Shown here piece after piece: positions 1 through 8,708 of a stretch of DNA of 64,000 bases. The first letter of the stretch is position 1. Each line of letters begins with the position of its first letter. Made by a program: the position numbers and the translations under genes. The notes under the pieces were generated by a model, which worked only from the letters and a program-made list of their open reading frames with translations, did not search any database and was not told where the DNA came from. The DNA comes from Novosphingobium sp. FSW06-99 (GTDB lineage Bacteria > Pseudomonadota > Alphaproteobacteria > Sphingomonadales > Sphingomonadaceae), in NCBI RefSeq assembly GCF_001519065.1, contig NZ_KQ954252.1, positions 186,001-250,000 of the forward strand, read 5' to 3'.

Positions 1-5
1 GAAAT

Positions 6-932
6 GTGGAGCATGCCTTGGTTGGCGGTTTGCCCGGTGGACCGTCCATTACAGATCCGCGCGCGCGCCTGGTCGGTATTGTGATGGTTGCGGCCTCGGC
101 GGTGTTGTGGAGCACGGCGGGGCTGTTTGTGCGGCTGGCTTCGCTCGATACGCCTTCGCTGGTGCTGTGGCGCTCGTTGTTTGCGGCGCTGACGCTGGGT
201 GGGCTGGCGCTGGCGCGCGGCGGCCCGGCGCGGATGCTGGCGGTGCGCCACAGCGGGTGGATCGGGGTGCTGTTTGTCGGCACTTCGGTGGTATCGAGCA
301 CGGCCTATGTGCTGTCGCTGCGGCTGACCAGCGTGGCCAATGTGATGACGGTCTATGCCGCGCTGCCGTTCATCGCCACGGGCATCGCGTTCGTGTGGAT
401 CCGCGAAAGGGTCAGTCGGCGTTTTCTGGTGGCGGGCGCGCTGGCGACCGGCGGGATCGTGGCCAGCGCAGGGGGATCGAGCGGGTTTGGCGATCTGGCC
501 GGGATTGCGGCGGCGCTGGTGATGACGGTGGGCTTTGCCGTGCAACTCGTCGGCATCCGGCGCCATGGGCGGGTCGATGTGATGGCGCTCAATGCCTGTG
601 CGGCGGCGTCGTGCGTGCCATTGATGATCCCGTTTGCGCAATGGGTCCTGCCGGGGCCGGGGCAACTCGTATGGTGCGCGTGTTATGGCGCGCTGACCAC
701 CGGGTTTGCCTATGTGCTGGCGCTCGAAGGCGGGCGGCGCGTGTCGCCGGGCGAAGTGGGGTTCATTTCGATGCTCGATGTCGTGCTGGGGCCGCTGTGG
801 GTCTGGCTGGCATTCGGGGAACGGCCGGGCGCGCTGGTGATCGCCGGGGGCGCGGTCGTGCTGGGGTCTGTCGCCTGGTATCTGTGGAGCAGCGCAGTAT
901 CGTCGGTGGACGGCGAATCTGCGACGAATTGA
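6..932 (+). CDS. EamA/DMT-family transporter, 5' end possibly cut by window edge
   Basis: Inner-membrane drug/metabolite transporter superfamily protein. The translation has about ten hydrophobic segments in the two five-helix halves typical of EamA proteins; the first starts near residue 23 after a short polar leader, and the second half starts near residue 162. The length (about 308 aa) matches full-length family members. The first usable start is GTG at position 6, but the frame is open to the window edge, so the true start may lie upstream. The substrate cannot be told from sequence; relatives export amino acids or other small metabolites. It has no close operon partner here: the next gene on this strand starts about 150 bp downstream. 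Confidence 0.8.
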   Translation: MEHALVGGLPGGPSITDPRARLVGIVMVAASAVLWSTAGLFVRLASLDTPSLVLWRSLFAALTLGGLALARGGPARMLAVRHSGWIGVLFVGTSVVSSTAYVLSLRLTSVANVMTVYAALPFIATGIAFVWIRERVSRRFLVAGALATGGIVASAGGSSGFGDLAGIAAALVMTVGFAVQLVGIRRHGRVDVMALNACAAASCVPLMIPFAQWVLPGPGQLVWCACYGALTTGFAYVLALEGGRRVSPGEVGFISMLDVVLGPLWVWLAFGERPGALVIAGGAVVLGSVAWYLWSSAVSSVDGESATN

Positions 933-1088
933 CCGTTCCGATCGATTGACCGCGCGGCGCAAGGATTGCCCGGTTTGTCGCATCCGCACGCGCCGGCGCG
1001 GGTAAACCTTTTCCATTCATGTTTGTGACAGCTCGGTCGCCGAACAGTGGCGGGCATGGGGCGGGCTCAATCAGGAAAGGACCGAGCG

Positions 1089-1520
1089 ATGCAACACATG
1101 TCTTCCCACCGGCTGCCCCGCATGGTGCTGGCTGCCGCGCTTTTGCCCATGGCCCTGGCGGGCTGCGCCACGACCGGATCGGTCAAGCGCGCGCAAGCCA
1201 GTGCCGATGCGGCCATGGCCCGCGCCAATGCCGCCGCCGATGCGGCCCAGCATGCCCAGGGCAGCGCCGATGCGGCGATGGGCGCTGCGCAGCATGCGCA
1301 AGGCACGGCCGATGGCGCCGCCAGTGCCGCGCAAGGTGCGGGCACCACCGCGCAGGCCGCGCTGACTGCCGGGCAAAGTGCCGACAATCGGATCAGCGTG
1401 CTCGAAAGCCGTCTGCACAGGCTTGAACAGGCGCGGGCCCGCGAAGGCCGCAAGCATCGCCACCATCACCGGCACCATGCTGCGACGGCCTGCCCGGTCA
1501 AGCCAAAGGCGGCGAAATAG
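1089..1520 (+). CDS. Alanine-rich coiled-coil lipoprotein (Lpp/OprI-like)
   Basis: Small outer-membrane-type lipoprotein. ATG at 1089 is chosen because AGGAAAGGA lies just upstream; the frame also runs back to 1047, but that would put a polar stretch before the signal peptide. Residues 1-24 form a type II signal peptide ending in the lipobox LAGC, so the mature protein would begin at the lipidated Cys. The body (about residues 30-105) is built of alanine-dense heptad-like units (repeats of ADAA, AQHAQG, GSADAAMG), as in the alanine-zipper trimers of Lpp/OprI. The tail is His/Arg-rich (RKHRHHHRHH), which might bind metal or anionic polymer. It stands alone between the EamA gene and psd. Function is inferred from composition only. 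Confidence 0.75.
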   Translation: MQHMSSHRLPRMVLAAALLPMALAGCATTGSVKRAQASADAAMARANAAADAAQHAQGSADAAMGAAQHAQGTADGAASAAQGAGTTAQAALTAGQSADNRISVLESRLHRLEQARAREGRKHRHHHRHHAATACPVKPKAAK

Positions 1521-1641
1521 CCCTCCGGGGTGGCGGGCACTGACCGGTTGACGACGGCGCAAGTGTGGCATGAGCCGGGGCTCGATGCACTTTTGGCAAG
1601 GCTTGTTTTGCAATTGTGCCGTCATCGACTAGAAGCCCGCC

Positions 1642-2391
1642 ATGCCTGGAGACATTCTTGACAATCGCGGTCGCGGTACCGCCGGCTGGAGCTGGCCCTC
1701 GATCCATCCCGAAGGCCGCAAGTTCGGGGCTATTGCCGCGATCATAACGGTGGTGGCGTTCCTGTTCGGCGGAAGCCTGCTGGCCTGGCCGCTGGCCATG
1801 CTGACATTGGGGGTGCTGGCGTTTTTCCGCGACCCGGAACGCGTAACCCCGCGCGGCGATGCGTTCATCGTCGCACCCGCCGACGGGCTGATCACGCTGA
1901 TCCAGAAAGTGCCGCCCCCGCGCGAGCTGTCGGCCAACGATGGCACCGGGGTGATCGCCATGGGCACTGCGCCGGTGACGCGGGTGTCGATTTTCATGTC
2001 GGTGTTCGACGTGCATATCAACCGTGCGCCGATCGGTGGCACGGTGCGCCGGGTGGTTTATATCCCCGGCAAGTTCCTCAACGCCGATCTCGACAAGGCG
2101 AGCGAAGAAAACGAGCGCCAGCATTTCCTGATCGAGCGTGGCGACGGGTTGCAGATCGGCTTTACCCAGATTGCCGGGCTGATCGCGCGACGGATCGTGC
2201 CATTCGTCAAGGCGGGCGACATTGTCGCGGTGGGCCAGCGAATCGGGCTGATCCGCTTTGGCAGCCGGGTCGATGTCTATCTGCCCGAAGGGACCGAGCC
2301 GCAGGTGTTGATCGGGCAACGCGTGGTGGCCGGTGAAACGGTGATTGCCCAGCTCGGCCAGGCGCCGCTGATCGAAGGTGTGCGGCAGTGA
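1642..2391 (+). CDS. psd: Phosphatidylserine decarboxylase (short type)
   Basis: Makes phosphatidylethanolamine by decarboxylating phosphatidylserine; a pyruvoyl enzyme at the inner membrane. The 249-aa length fits the short bacterial/archaeal type. One or two hydrophobic helices (about residues 28-62) precede the catalytic part. Family landmarks seen are PADG (Asp81), DVHINRAP (His125) and the self-cleavage site RFGS, where Gly207-Ser208 would yield the beta chain and the N-terminal pyruvoyl of the alpha chain. The stop overlaps the GTG start of the phosphatidylserine synthase gene (GTGA), so substrate-producing and substrate-using enzymes are translationally coupled. The start ATG has only a weak AGAAG upstream. 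Confidence 0.95.
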   Translation: MPGDILDNRGRGTAGWSWPSIHPEGRKFGAIAAIITVVAFLFGGSLLAWPLAMLTLGVLAFFRDPERVTPRGDAFIVAPADGLITLIQKVPPPRELSANDGTGVIAMGTAPVTRVSIFMSVFDVHINRAPIGGTVRRVVYIPGKFLNADLDKASEENERQHFLIERGDGLQIGFTQIAGLIARRIVPFVKAGDIVAVGQRIGLIRFGSRVDVYLPEGTEPQVLIGQRVVAGETVIAQLGQAPLIEGVRQ

Positions 2392-3227
2392 TCGACGACG
2401 CCGACGCGTTCGACGATGACGAGGCCAGCGGGTATGATTTCGGCAGGCGGCCGCTGCCGCGCGGGCTGACGCTGCGCGCATTGGTGCCCAATGCGATCAC
2501 GTCGGCGGCGCTGTGCTGCGGGCTGACCGGGATCCGCTTTGCCATTGGCGGCGATTTCCGTTCCGCCGTGCTGGCGGTGATCCTGGCCGGGATGCTCGAC
2601 GGGATCGACGGGCGCGTGGCCCGCGCGATGCGCGCGCAATCGCGCTTTGGCGCCGAACTGGACAGCCTGTCCGATGCCATTGCGTTCGGCGTGGCCCCGG
2701 CGCTGATTCTCTATCTGTGGTCGCTGCAGCAAGTGCCGCGCTTTGGCTGGTTTGCCGCGCTGGCGCTGGCGGTGTGCTGCGCGCTGCGGCTGGCGCGCTT
2801 CAACGCGCAGATCGACATGGCCGACCAACCGCACAAAAGCGCCGGTTTCCTCACCGGGGTGCCCGCGCCGGTGGGGGCAGGGCTGGCGCTGATGCCGCTT
2901 TATCTGTGGATCGCCAGCGGGCGCGACGAATTTCGCCATCCTGTCGCGGTTGCCATCTGGACGGCGGTGATCGCGTTCCTGATGATTTCCAACACTGCCA
3001 CGCTCGGCTGGACCGGGCTGCGTCCGCGTCGCACCATTCGGCTGGAAGTGATCGGGCTGGTCGGGCTGGTGTTTGCCGCCTTGCTGACCGAACCCTGGCT
3101 GACATTGGTCGGGGTCTGCGCGGCCTATATCGCCATGCTGCCGGTGGGTGTTCTGCGTTATCGTCGGTTCAGGCAGCAGCGCGCAGCCGCACGGGACCGC
3201 CAGATGTCCGGCGCCGAGGCGGATTGA
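2388..3227 (+). CDS. pssA: CDP-diacylglycerol--serine O-phosphatidyltransferase
   Basis: Forms phosphatidylserine from CDP-diacylglycerol and serine, the step before Psd. The CDP-alcohol phosphotransferase signature D-x2-DG-x2-AR-x8-G-x3-D-x3-D is complete at residues 71-96 (Asp71, Asp74, Gly75, Ala78, Arg79, Gly88, Asp92, Asp96). Six to eight membrane helices surround it, as expected for the membrane type II enzyme. It starts with GTG overlapping the psd stop by 4 nt and has a polar acidic leader of about 20 residues. The 3' end overlaps a small convergent gene on the minus strand by 59 bp. Confidence 0.95.
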   Translation: MIDDADAFDDDEASGYDFGRRPLPRGLTLRALVPNAITSAALCCGLTGIRFAIGGDFRSAVLAVILAGMLDGIDGRVARAMRAQSRFGAELDSLSDAIAFGVAPALILYLWSLQQVPRFGWFAALALAVCCALRLARFNAQIDMADQPHKSAGFLTGVPAPVGAGLALMPLYLWIASGRDEFRHPVAVAIWTAVIAFLMISNTATLGWTGLRPRRTIRLEVIGLVGLVFAALLTEPWLTLVGVCAAYIAMLPVGVLRYRRFRQQRAAARDRQMSGAEAD

Positions 3228-3468
3228 TCACCACTTGCGCCGCGGACGATGCCGCGCCGTGCCCGGTGGCCACCATTGGCGCCGGCGTGCCGTCGTGGCG
3301 CGGTGTTTCGATCAGCGTGAACAGATAGACACGGTCTTCGGCGAGGGTGCGGCGCTCTGCGGCCAGCCGTCGCACGGTTGGCAATGCCTGGCGCAGGCTG
3401 GATCCGATGACCGCCGCGCTGGCGCAACCGGCAGTGGCGAAAACGAGCGTGGCAATCAGTCCGAGCAT
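3169..3468 (-). CDS. Small putative lipoprotein/exported protein, convergent with pssA
   Basis: I do not recognise this 99-aa protein. The start ATG (complement of 3466-3468) has a good AAGGA about nine bases upstream. Residues 1-15 are hydrophobic and end in TAGC, a possible lipobox. The rest is basic and Arg/Pro/Ala-rich, with no known motif. Its last 59 bp are antisense to the end of pssA. The ribosome-binding site and signal peptide favour a real gene; the overlap and lack of family recognition argue for caution. Confidence 0.5.
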   Translation of the reverse strand: MLGLIATLVFATAGCASAAVIGSSLRQALPTVRRLAAERRTLAEDRVYLFTLIETPRHDGTPAPMVATGHGAASSAAQVVINPPRRRTSGGPVRLRAAA

Positions 3469-3526
3469 GGCAAGCGTCCTTGATTGGCAAAACCCGGTCG
3501 CGGCGCGAAATCACGCTACGCGGGCC

Positions 3527-3556
3527 TTGACACCCTGTGGATGACCTGTGGATAAT
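3527..3556 (+). promoter_or_regulatory. Candidate sigma70-type promoter far upstream of rpsB
   Basis: TTGACA (3527-3532) is followed after 18 bp by GATAAT (3551-3556), a near-consensus pair and the best promoter match in the 493-bp gene-free stretch 3469-3961. Transcription would begin near 3563 and give rpsB a leader of about 400 nt. Apart from this and the hairpins at 3858-3917, I see nothing in the stretch. Not tested; a closer promoter could exist. Confidence 0.4.
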
Positions 3557-3857
3557 GGCGATCGCAGGCAGGTTGTTGCCAACCCTTGCGATGGACCGTT
3601 TGTTCCACTTTTGTTCCAAATCGTCAAGCGGTAATCCGCATTCGCCCTAAGCAATGACCCAAGGCGCTGATTTGGTATCGCTTTTTTACCTCCGAAGCGG
3701 ATCGTTAGGTAACGTCTGTTGACCTTCGGTGTGGCGGGGTGATTCGCAAACCGGCTGGTTTTGTGCTGGATTTGCGGGGCCAGAGCGGCTAACGGCCCGA
3801 TCCGTCACACGGCGATTCGGTGCAATTATGCATTGCGTTGCGACTCGTGCGGCACAA

Positions 3858-3917
3858 CCCATGTTCAAATCCACATGGGCGGAGCACATACCGGTGCCTC
3901 ACGCGCGCAAAGCGCGT
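3858..3917 (+). promoter_or_regulatory. Two-hairpin leader just upstream of rpsB
   Basis: Two perfect inverted repeats precede rpsB: CCCATGT (3858-3864) with ACATGGG (3873-3879), an 8-nt loop; and ACGCGC (3901-3906) with GCGCGT (3912-3917), loop GCAAA. They end 45 bp before the start codon, in the position where ribosomal-protein leaders often bind their own product. An S2 autoregulatory role is inference. Confidence 0.4.
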
Positions 3918-3961
3918 CGGGTTCCTTCCGCCCAGAGGTCTAACCGGAAAGGAATACCCCT

Positions 3962-4717
3962 ATGGCGGCTCCCGTCGTCACGATGAATCAGCTGATCGAA
4001 GCCGGTGCCCACTTTGGCCACCAGACCCATCGCTGGAACCCGCGGATGAAGCCGTATATCTTCGGCGCCCGCAACGGCATTCACATTCTCGACCTGTCGC
4101 AGACCGTTCCGCTGTTTGCCCGTGCGCTCGAATTCATTTCGGCGACCGTGCAGAACGGTGGCAAAGTGCTGTTCGTCGGCACCAAGCGCCAGGCGCAGGA
4201 ACCGATCGCCCAGGCTGCGCGCGCGGCTGGCCAGCACTATGTCAACCACCGCTGGCTGGGCGGCATGCTGACCAACTGGAAGACCATCTCGGGCTCGATC
4301 AAGCGTTTCAAGGCGCTGGAAGAACAGCTTTCGGGTGACACCGCCGGTCTGACCAAGAAGGAAGTTCTTCAGCTCACGCGCGAACGCGACAAGCTGGAAC
4401 TGTCGCTGGGCGGCATCCGCGACATGGGCGGCATTCCCGACGTGATGTTCGTGATCGACGCCAACAAGGAAGAGCTGGCGATCAAGGAAGCCAACGTGCT
4501 GGGTATTCCGGTCGTGGCCATTCTCGATTCGAACGTTTCGCCGCATGGCATCGCGTTCCCGATCCCGGCGAACGACGACGCCAGCCGCGCCATCCGTCTC
4601 TATTGCGATGCAGTGGCCGCTGCTGCCACGCGTGGTGGGCGCGATGCCCAGATCGCGTCGGGCGTTGACCTCGGCGCGCTGGACGAGCCGGTCGCCGAAG
4701 AAGCGATCGAGGCCTGA
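3962..4717 (+). CDS. rpsB: 30S ribosomal protein uS2
   Basis: Ribosomal protein S2 of the small subunit, needed to bring S1 to the 30S particle. The N-terminal region (residues 8-27, [19 protein letters not shown]) and the [10 protein letters not shown] and [15 protein letters not shown] blocks are standard S2 landmarks. Length 251 aa is usual for alphaproteobacteria. The start ATG follows GGAAAGGAA. tsf lies 118 bp downstream on the same strand, the near-universal rpsB-tsf pairing; the spacer carries two strong hairpins that may set the S2:EF-Ts ratio. Confidence 0.98.
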   Translation: MAAPVVTMNQLIEAGAHFGHQTHRWNPRMKPYIFGARNGIHILDLSQTVPLFARALEFISATVQNGGKVLFVGTKRQAQEPIAQAARAAGQHYVNHRWLGGMLTNWKTISGSIKRFKALEEQLSGDTAGLTKKEVLQLTRERDKLELSLGGIRDMGGIPDVMFVIDANKEELAIKEANVLGIPVVAILDSNVSPHGIAFPIPANDDASRAIRLYCDAVAAAATRGGRDAQIASGVDLGALDEPVAEEAIEA

Positions 4718-4734
4718 TTTTTCGGGAAACGGGC

Positions 4735-4806
4735 GATCGGTGACAGATGTGTCACCGATCTGTCCCGCTTCATGCATACGGGCCGCAGCGGGACTTGCTG
4801 CGGCCC
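4735..4806 (+). promoter_or_regulatory. Two strong hairpins between rpsB and tsf
   Basis: First hairpin: GATCGGTGACA (4735-4745), tetraloop GATG, TGTCACCGATC (4750-4760), a perfect 11-bp stem. Second: GGGCCGCAGC (4780-4789), 7-nt loop, GCTGCGGCCC (4797-4806), a perfect 10-bp stem. Neither is followed by a U-run, so attenuation, RNA processing or a Rho-associated stop are all possible. The known habit of making much more EF-Ts than S2 fits, but the role is inference. Confidence 0.5.
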
Positions 4807-4835
4807 CACCTGTTTAAAGATGAAGGACAAACGCA

Positions 4836-5762
4836 ATGGCCTATACCGCCGCTGACGTGAAAAACCTGCGCGAGCGCACCGGCGCCGGCATGATGGATTG
4901 CAAGAAGGCGCTTGATGAAACCGCCGGCGATTTCGAAGCCGCGGTTGACGCGCTGCGCGCCAAGGGTCTGGCCGCTGCCGCCAAGAAGTCGAGCCGCACC
5001 GCCGCCGAAGGGCTGGTCGGGGTGGTCGTTTCGGGCACCAGCGGCGTTGCTGTCGAAGTCAATTCGGAAACCGACTTCGTCGCCAAGAACGAGCAGTTCC
5101 AGGATTTCGTGCGCAAGACCACCGAAGTGGCGCTGGCGACCGCGGCGGCCGATATCGAAGCGCTGAAATCGGCGGCCTATCCCGATGGCGGTTCGGTGGC
5201 TGAAAAGCTGACCAACAATGTCGCCACGATCGGCGAAAACCAGCAGTTGCGCCGTCTGAAGCACGTCAGTGTGACGAGCGGGCTGGTGGTGCCTTATGTG
5301 CACAACGCGGCGGCTGCGGGCCTGGGCAAGATCGGCGTGCTGGTCGCGCTGGAATCCGAAGCCGGTGCCGACGTGCTCGAACCGCTGGGCAAGCAGATCG
5401 CCATGCACATCGCAGCGGCGTTCCCGCTGGCGTTGACCGCTGATGATCTCGATGCCGAACTGATCGCGCGCGAACGCAAGATCGCCGCCGAAAAGGCCGC
5501 CGAAAGCGGCAAGCCCGCTGAAGTGCAGGCCAAGATCGTCGATGGCGCGGTGGCCAAGTATGCCAAGGAAAACGCGCTGCTTTCGCAGCTCTTCGTGATC
5601 GACAACAAGACGCCGATTTCGCAAGTGGTCGAAGCCGCCGGCAAGGCAGCGGGCACCAAGATTGCGCTGGTCGATTATGTCCGCTTTCAGTTGGGCGAAG
5701 GCATCGAAAAGGAAGAAACCGACTTCGCCGCCGAAGTGGCTGCGGCTGCCGGTATCAAGTAA
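4836..5762 (+). CDS. tsf: Translation elongation factor Ts
   Basis: Guanine-nucleotide exchange factor for EF-Tu in the cytoplasm. The N-terminal UBA-like domain carries the signature [19 protein letters not shown] (about residues 8-26), and the EF-Tu contact motif [12 protein letters not shown] follows near residues 74-85. The length (308 aa) is normal. The start ATG is preceded by AAGGAC. The gene is second in the rpsB-tsf pair and is followed by a long perfect inverted repeat and then an intrinsic terminator, so transcription probably ends before pyrH. Confidence 0.98.
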   Translation: MAYTAADVKNLRERTGAGMMDCKKALDETAGDFEAAVDALRAKGLAAAAKKSSRTAAEGLVGVVVSGTSGVAVEVNSETDFVAKNEQFQDFVRKTTEVALATAAADIEALKSAAYPDGGSVAEKLTNNVATIGENQQLRRLKHVSVTSGLVVPYVHNAAAAGLGKIGVLVALESEAGADVLEPLGKQIAMHIAAAFPLALTADDLDAELIARERKIAAEKAAESGKPAEVQAKIVDGAVAKYAKENALLSQLFVIDNKTPISQVVEAAGKAAGTKIALVDYVRFQLGEGIEKEETDFAAEVAAAAGIK

Positions 5763-5768
5763 GGCTCG

Positions 5769-5835
5769 CTTGTGAAACGCGCGTAAGGGCGCGTTTCACA
5801 AGTCGGTGCCGACTTCCCGACGCCTTAGTGTCGGG
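5769..5835 (+). repeat. Run of inverted repeats after tsf
   Basis: CTTGTGAAACGCGC (5769-5782), loop GTAAGG, GCGCGTTTCACAAG (5789-5802): a perfect 14-bp stem starting 7 bp after the tsf stop. It is followed at once by AAGTCGG/CCGACTT (5800-5815) and CCCGAC/GTCGGG (5816-5835). No U-run follows the first stem. Likely an mRNA 3'-end stabiliser or Rho-type terminator for rpsB-tsf. Confidence 0.55.
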
Positions 5836-5861
5836 CAAGCTAAGCCCCCTATGCAAACAAT

Positions 5862-5889
5862 CCCCGCGTGTCACAGCGCGGGGATTTTT
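5862..5889 (+). terminator. Intrinsic terminator between tsf and pyrH
   Basis: CCCCGCG (5862-5868), 8-nt loop, CGCGGGG (5877-5883), followed directly by ATTTTT. A GC-rich stem plus U-run on the plus strand is the classic factor-independent form. It separates rpsB-tsf from the pyrH-frr operon and argues against any pyrH start upstream of it. Confidence 0.75.
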
Positions 5890-5984
5890 GCGTCCGGAAA
5901 AAGACCGGGACGGCCCTTGGCACGCATCGCGCGGTGCGTATAAGGGCGCCAACCAAAGTCCCCGTACAGGATAACACAAAGCCC

Positions 5985-6719
5985 ATGACTGCCCCAGCGA
6001 CCCTGCCCGCGTTCAAGCGCATTCTCTTGAAGCTGTCGGGGGAAGTCTTGATGGGCAACCAGGCGTTTGGCATCGATACCGATTTTGTTGCCAGCCTGGC
6101 CGCCGAAGTAAAGGCGGCCAAGGAAACCGGGCTGGAACTGTGCCTGGTGATCGGCGGCGGCAATATCTTTCGCGGCATGGCGGGCGCGGCCAAGGGGATG
6201 GACCGTGCGCAGGCCGATTACATGGGCATGTTGGCGACCATCATGAACGCGCTGGCGATGCAGTCTGCGCTGGAAAAGCTGGGCGTTGATACGCGCGTGC
6301 AATCAGCGATCCAGATGGACGCGGTGTGCGAACCGCTGATCCGCCGCCGCGCCGAACGCCATCTTGAAAAAGGCCGCGTGGTGATCTTTGCCGCAGGGGT
6401 CGGCGCGCCCTATTTCACGACCGATTCAGGCGCTGCCCTGCGCGCGGCGGAAATGCAGTGCGACGCGCTGTTCAAGGGCACCAGTGTCGACGGCGTCTAT
6501 AATGCCGATCCGAAAAAGGACCCCGACGCGCGCCGCTATGACACCATCGATTACGACACCGTGCTGGCCGACAATCTGCAAGTGATGGATGCATCGGCGG
6601 TGGCATTGTGCCGCGACAACGCGATACCCATCGTGGTGTTCTCGATCCGCGAGCAGGGCAATCTGGCCAAAGTCTTGGCAGGTGCCGGCACGCAGACAAT
6701 TGTCAGGAAGGATAGCTGA
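5985..6719 (+). CDS. pyrH: Uridylate kinase (UMP kinase)
   Basis: Phosphorylates UMP to UDP in pyrimidine nucleotide synthesis; a hexameric enzyme of the amino-acid-kinase fold. The start of the conserved protein, [15 protein letters not shown], lies at residues 8-22 from ATG 5985; GGGNIFRG (about residues 56-63) and the [17 protein letters not shown] block near residue 166 are family landmarks. Length 244 aa is normal. The frame stays open upstream to 5868, but that would translate through the terminator stem, so 5985 is preferred; an AGGA lies 13 bp upstream of it. frr follows after 3 bp. Confidence 0.97.
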   Translation: MTAPATLPAFKRILLKLSGEVLMGNQAFGIDTDFVASLAAEVKAAKETGLELCLVIGGGNIFRGMAGAAKGMDRAQADYMGMLATIMNALAMQSALEKLGVDTRVQSAIQMDAVCEPLIRRRAERHLEKGRVVIFAAGVGAPYFTTDSGAALRAAEMQCDALFKGTSVDGVYNADPKKDPDARRYDTIDYDTVLADNLQVMDASAVALCRDNAIPIVVFSIREQGNLAKVLAGAGTQTIVRKDS

Positions 6720-6722
6720 ACC

Positions 6723-7280
6723 ATGGCCAAGTATGACAAGGCCGATCTCGAACGCCGCATGCGCGGTGCGGTCGAAGCGCTGCGACATGATCTGGGCGGG
6801 CTGCGCACCGGGCGCGCCAATACGTCGTTGCTCGATCCGATCATGGTCGAGGCCTATGGCCAGCGTATGCCGTTGAACCAGATGGCGACCGTTTCGGCAC
6901 CTGAACCGCGTCTGCTGTCTGTGCAGGTGTGGGACAAATCGAGCGTCGGCCCGGTGGAAAAGGCCATTCGTTCGGCGGGTCTGGGGCTCAACCCGATCAA
7001 CGATGGCAACACGCTGCGTCTGCCGATCCCCGATCTGACCGAGGAACGGCGCAAGGAACTGGCCAAACTTGCCAACCAATATGCCGAAAAGGCGCGCATC
7101 GCGATCCGCAATGTGCGCCGCGACGGCATGGAAAATCTCAAGGCTGACGAAGCCAAGAAGGAAATTTCGGAAGACGAGCGCAAGCGCGCCGAAACCGAAG
7201 TGCAGAAGCTGACCGATGAATGCATCAAGGCCGCCGACGAAGTGGCGGCTGAAAAGGAAAAGGAAATCCTGGGGCGGTGA
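6723..7280 (+). CDS. frr: Ribosome recycling factor
   Basis: Works with EF-G to split post-termination ribosomes. The 185-aa product has the two-domain RRF layout: the [14 protein letters not shown] motif near residues 26-39 and the C-terminal helix with [11 protein letters not shown] and the [19 protein letters not shown] segment. It starts 3 bp after pyrH, and its stop overlaps the GTG start of uppS, so pyrH-frr-uppS-cdsA-dxr-rseP form one compact operon. Confidence 0.98.
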   Translation: MAKYDKADLERRMRGAVEALRHDLGGLRTGRANTSLLDPIMVEAYGQRMPLNQMATVSAPEPRLLSVQVWDKSSVGPVEKAIRSAGLGLNPINDGNTLRLPIPDLTEERRKELAKLANQYAEKARIAIRNVRRDGMENLKADEAKKEISEDERKRAETEVQKLTDECIKAADEVAAEKEKEILGR

Positions 7281-7984
7281 GCGCGGTTCCGGCCCTGGGC
7301 GATGAACCGCGTCATGGCCTGCGCCATCTCGCGATCATCATGGATGGCAATGGCCGCTGGGCCAAGCGCCGCCATATGCCGCGTGTGCTGGGGCATCAGC
7401 GCGGGGTAGAGGCGGTGCGTCGCACGGTGCGTGCCGCCGCCGAACTCGGGCTGTCGGCGCTGACGCTCTATGCCTTTTCGACCGAGAACTGGCGGCGGCC
7501 CGAAGACGAAGTTTCAGCGCTGATGGGGCTGCTCAAGCATTTCATCCTGTCCGATCTCGACGAATTTGCCGCGAACAACATCCGGCTCAAGATCATCGGC
7601 GATACCAGCGCGTTTTCGTCCGAAATCATCGGCCTGATCGATCACGCCCGCTCCCGCACCGCCGACAATACCGGCATGGTGATGACCGTGGCGCTCAATT
7701 ACGGATCGCAGGACGAGATTGCCCGCGCCGCGCGCGCGGCGGCAGCCAAGGGCGAGATCACGGCCGAGGCGATTTCAGCCGAACTCGACACCGCCGATCT
7801 GCCCCCGCTCGATCTGATCATCCGCACTTCGGGCGAAGTGCGGCTGTCGAATTTCCTGATGTGGCAGGCGGCTTATGCCGAAATGCTGTTCCTCGACGTG
7901 CTGTGGCCCGATTTCGGGCGCGAGCACCTCGAGGCGGCGATCGAGGAATATGCGCGCAGGGAGCGGCGCTTTGGCGGTCGCTGA
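7277..7984 (+). CDS. uppS: Undecaprenyl diphosphate synthase (cis-prenyltransferase)
   Basis: Condenses farnesyl and isopentenyl diphosphates into the C55 carrier lipid for peptidoglycan. The P-loop motif [13 protein letters not shown] is at residues 20-33, with catalytic Asp23; FSTENW and the C-terminal [20 protein letters not shown] block, which binds IPP, are both present. Note that the usual RTSGE-x-R-(I/L)-SNF(L/M) consensus is intact. Length 235 aa is typical. It starts with GTG overlapping frr by 4 nt; the 3' end overlaps the likely start of cdsA. Confidence 0.97.
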   Translation: MSAVPALGDEPRHGLRHLAIIMDGNGRWAKRRHMPRVLGHQRGVEAVRRTVRAAAELGLSALTLYAFSTENWRRPEDEVSALMGLLKHFILSDLDEFAANNIRLKIIGDTSAFSSEIIGLIDHARSRTADNTGMVMTVALNYGSQDEIARAARAAAAKGEITAEAISAELDTADLPPLDLIIRTSGEVRLSNFLMWQAAYAEMLFLDVLWPDFGREHLEAAIEEYARRERRFGGR

Positions 7985-8708
7985 TCCGGCCGCGACCAAG
8001 CGGTCTGACCTGCCGGTGCGGATCGCTTCGGCGGCGGTGATGGTGACGGTTGCGGGTGGCGCGTTCTGGCTTGGCGGCTGGTTTCTGACCGCGTTCATTG
8101 CCGTGATCGGGCTTGGCATATTCGCCGAATGGGTCATGCTGGTGCTGGCGTTTGAACGGCGCATCATGGCTCGTGTACGTTGGCTGGTGTCCGGTGTGGT
8201 CTATATCGGGCTTGGCTGTCAAAGCGCGCTGGTCCTCAAGAGCGGCTCGCCCGGATTGCTCGATGTGGTGGCCAGTGTGATTGCGGTGGATATTGGCGCC
8301 TATTTTGCCGGTCGCACCTTTGGCGGGCCCAAGATTGCACCCGCAATCAGTCCCTCAAAGACCTGGAGCGGGCTCGGCGGCGCGATCTTGGCGGTTACCG
8401 CCTATTTGCTCGCGCGCACGTGGATGGCGGAATCGGCGATCGATCCGCAGGCGCGACTTGAAGCGGTGCATGAGGGGCTCGGGCTTGGGTTCGACCTGCT
8501 TATGGCGCTGCTGACCGGGCCGTTGATCGCGATCGTTGCGCAATCGGGCGATTTTTTCGAAAGCTGGATGAAGCGTCGCGCCGGGGTCAAGGATTCAGGT
8601 CGTCTGATTCCTGGCCATGGTGGCTTGTTCGATCGTGCCGACGGGCTGATCGCCGTGCTATTTGTGCTTGGCCTTATCCGTATTATCCCGGCTATAGTGG
8701 GGCGATAA
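7971..8708 (+). CDS. cdsA: Phosphatidate cytidylyltransferase
   Basis: Makes CDP-diacylglycerol, the precursor used by PssA earlier in this window. A multi-helix membrane protein ending with the CTP-transferase region: [20 protein letters not shown] and then [34 protein letters not shown], whose spacing follows the S-x-x-K-R-x4-K-D-x5-P-G-H-G-G-x2-D-R-x-D family signature. I choose TTG at 7971 because AGGGAG lies seven bases upstream and the product is then 245 aa; ATG 7950 is an alternative. It overlaps the end of uppS by 14 nt and the start of dxr by 1 nt. Confidence 0.92.
   Translation: MAVADPAATKRSDLPVRIASAAVMVTVAGGAFWLGGWFLTAFIAVIGLGIFAEWVMLVLAFERRIMARVRWLVSGVVYIGLGCQSALVLKSGSPGLLDVVASVIAVDIGAYFAGRTFGGPKIAPAISPSKTWSGLGGAILAVTAYLLARTWMAESAIDPQARLEAVHEGLGLGFDLLMALLTGPLIAIVAQSGDFFESWMKRRAGVKDSGRLIPGHGGLFDRADGLIAVLFVLGLIRIIPAIVGR

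Noticed and set aside
5868..5984. Longer N-terminus for pyrH
   Set aside because: It would translate the second arm of the intrinsic terminator and adds no conserved sequence; ATG 5985 gives the normal length.
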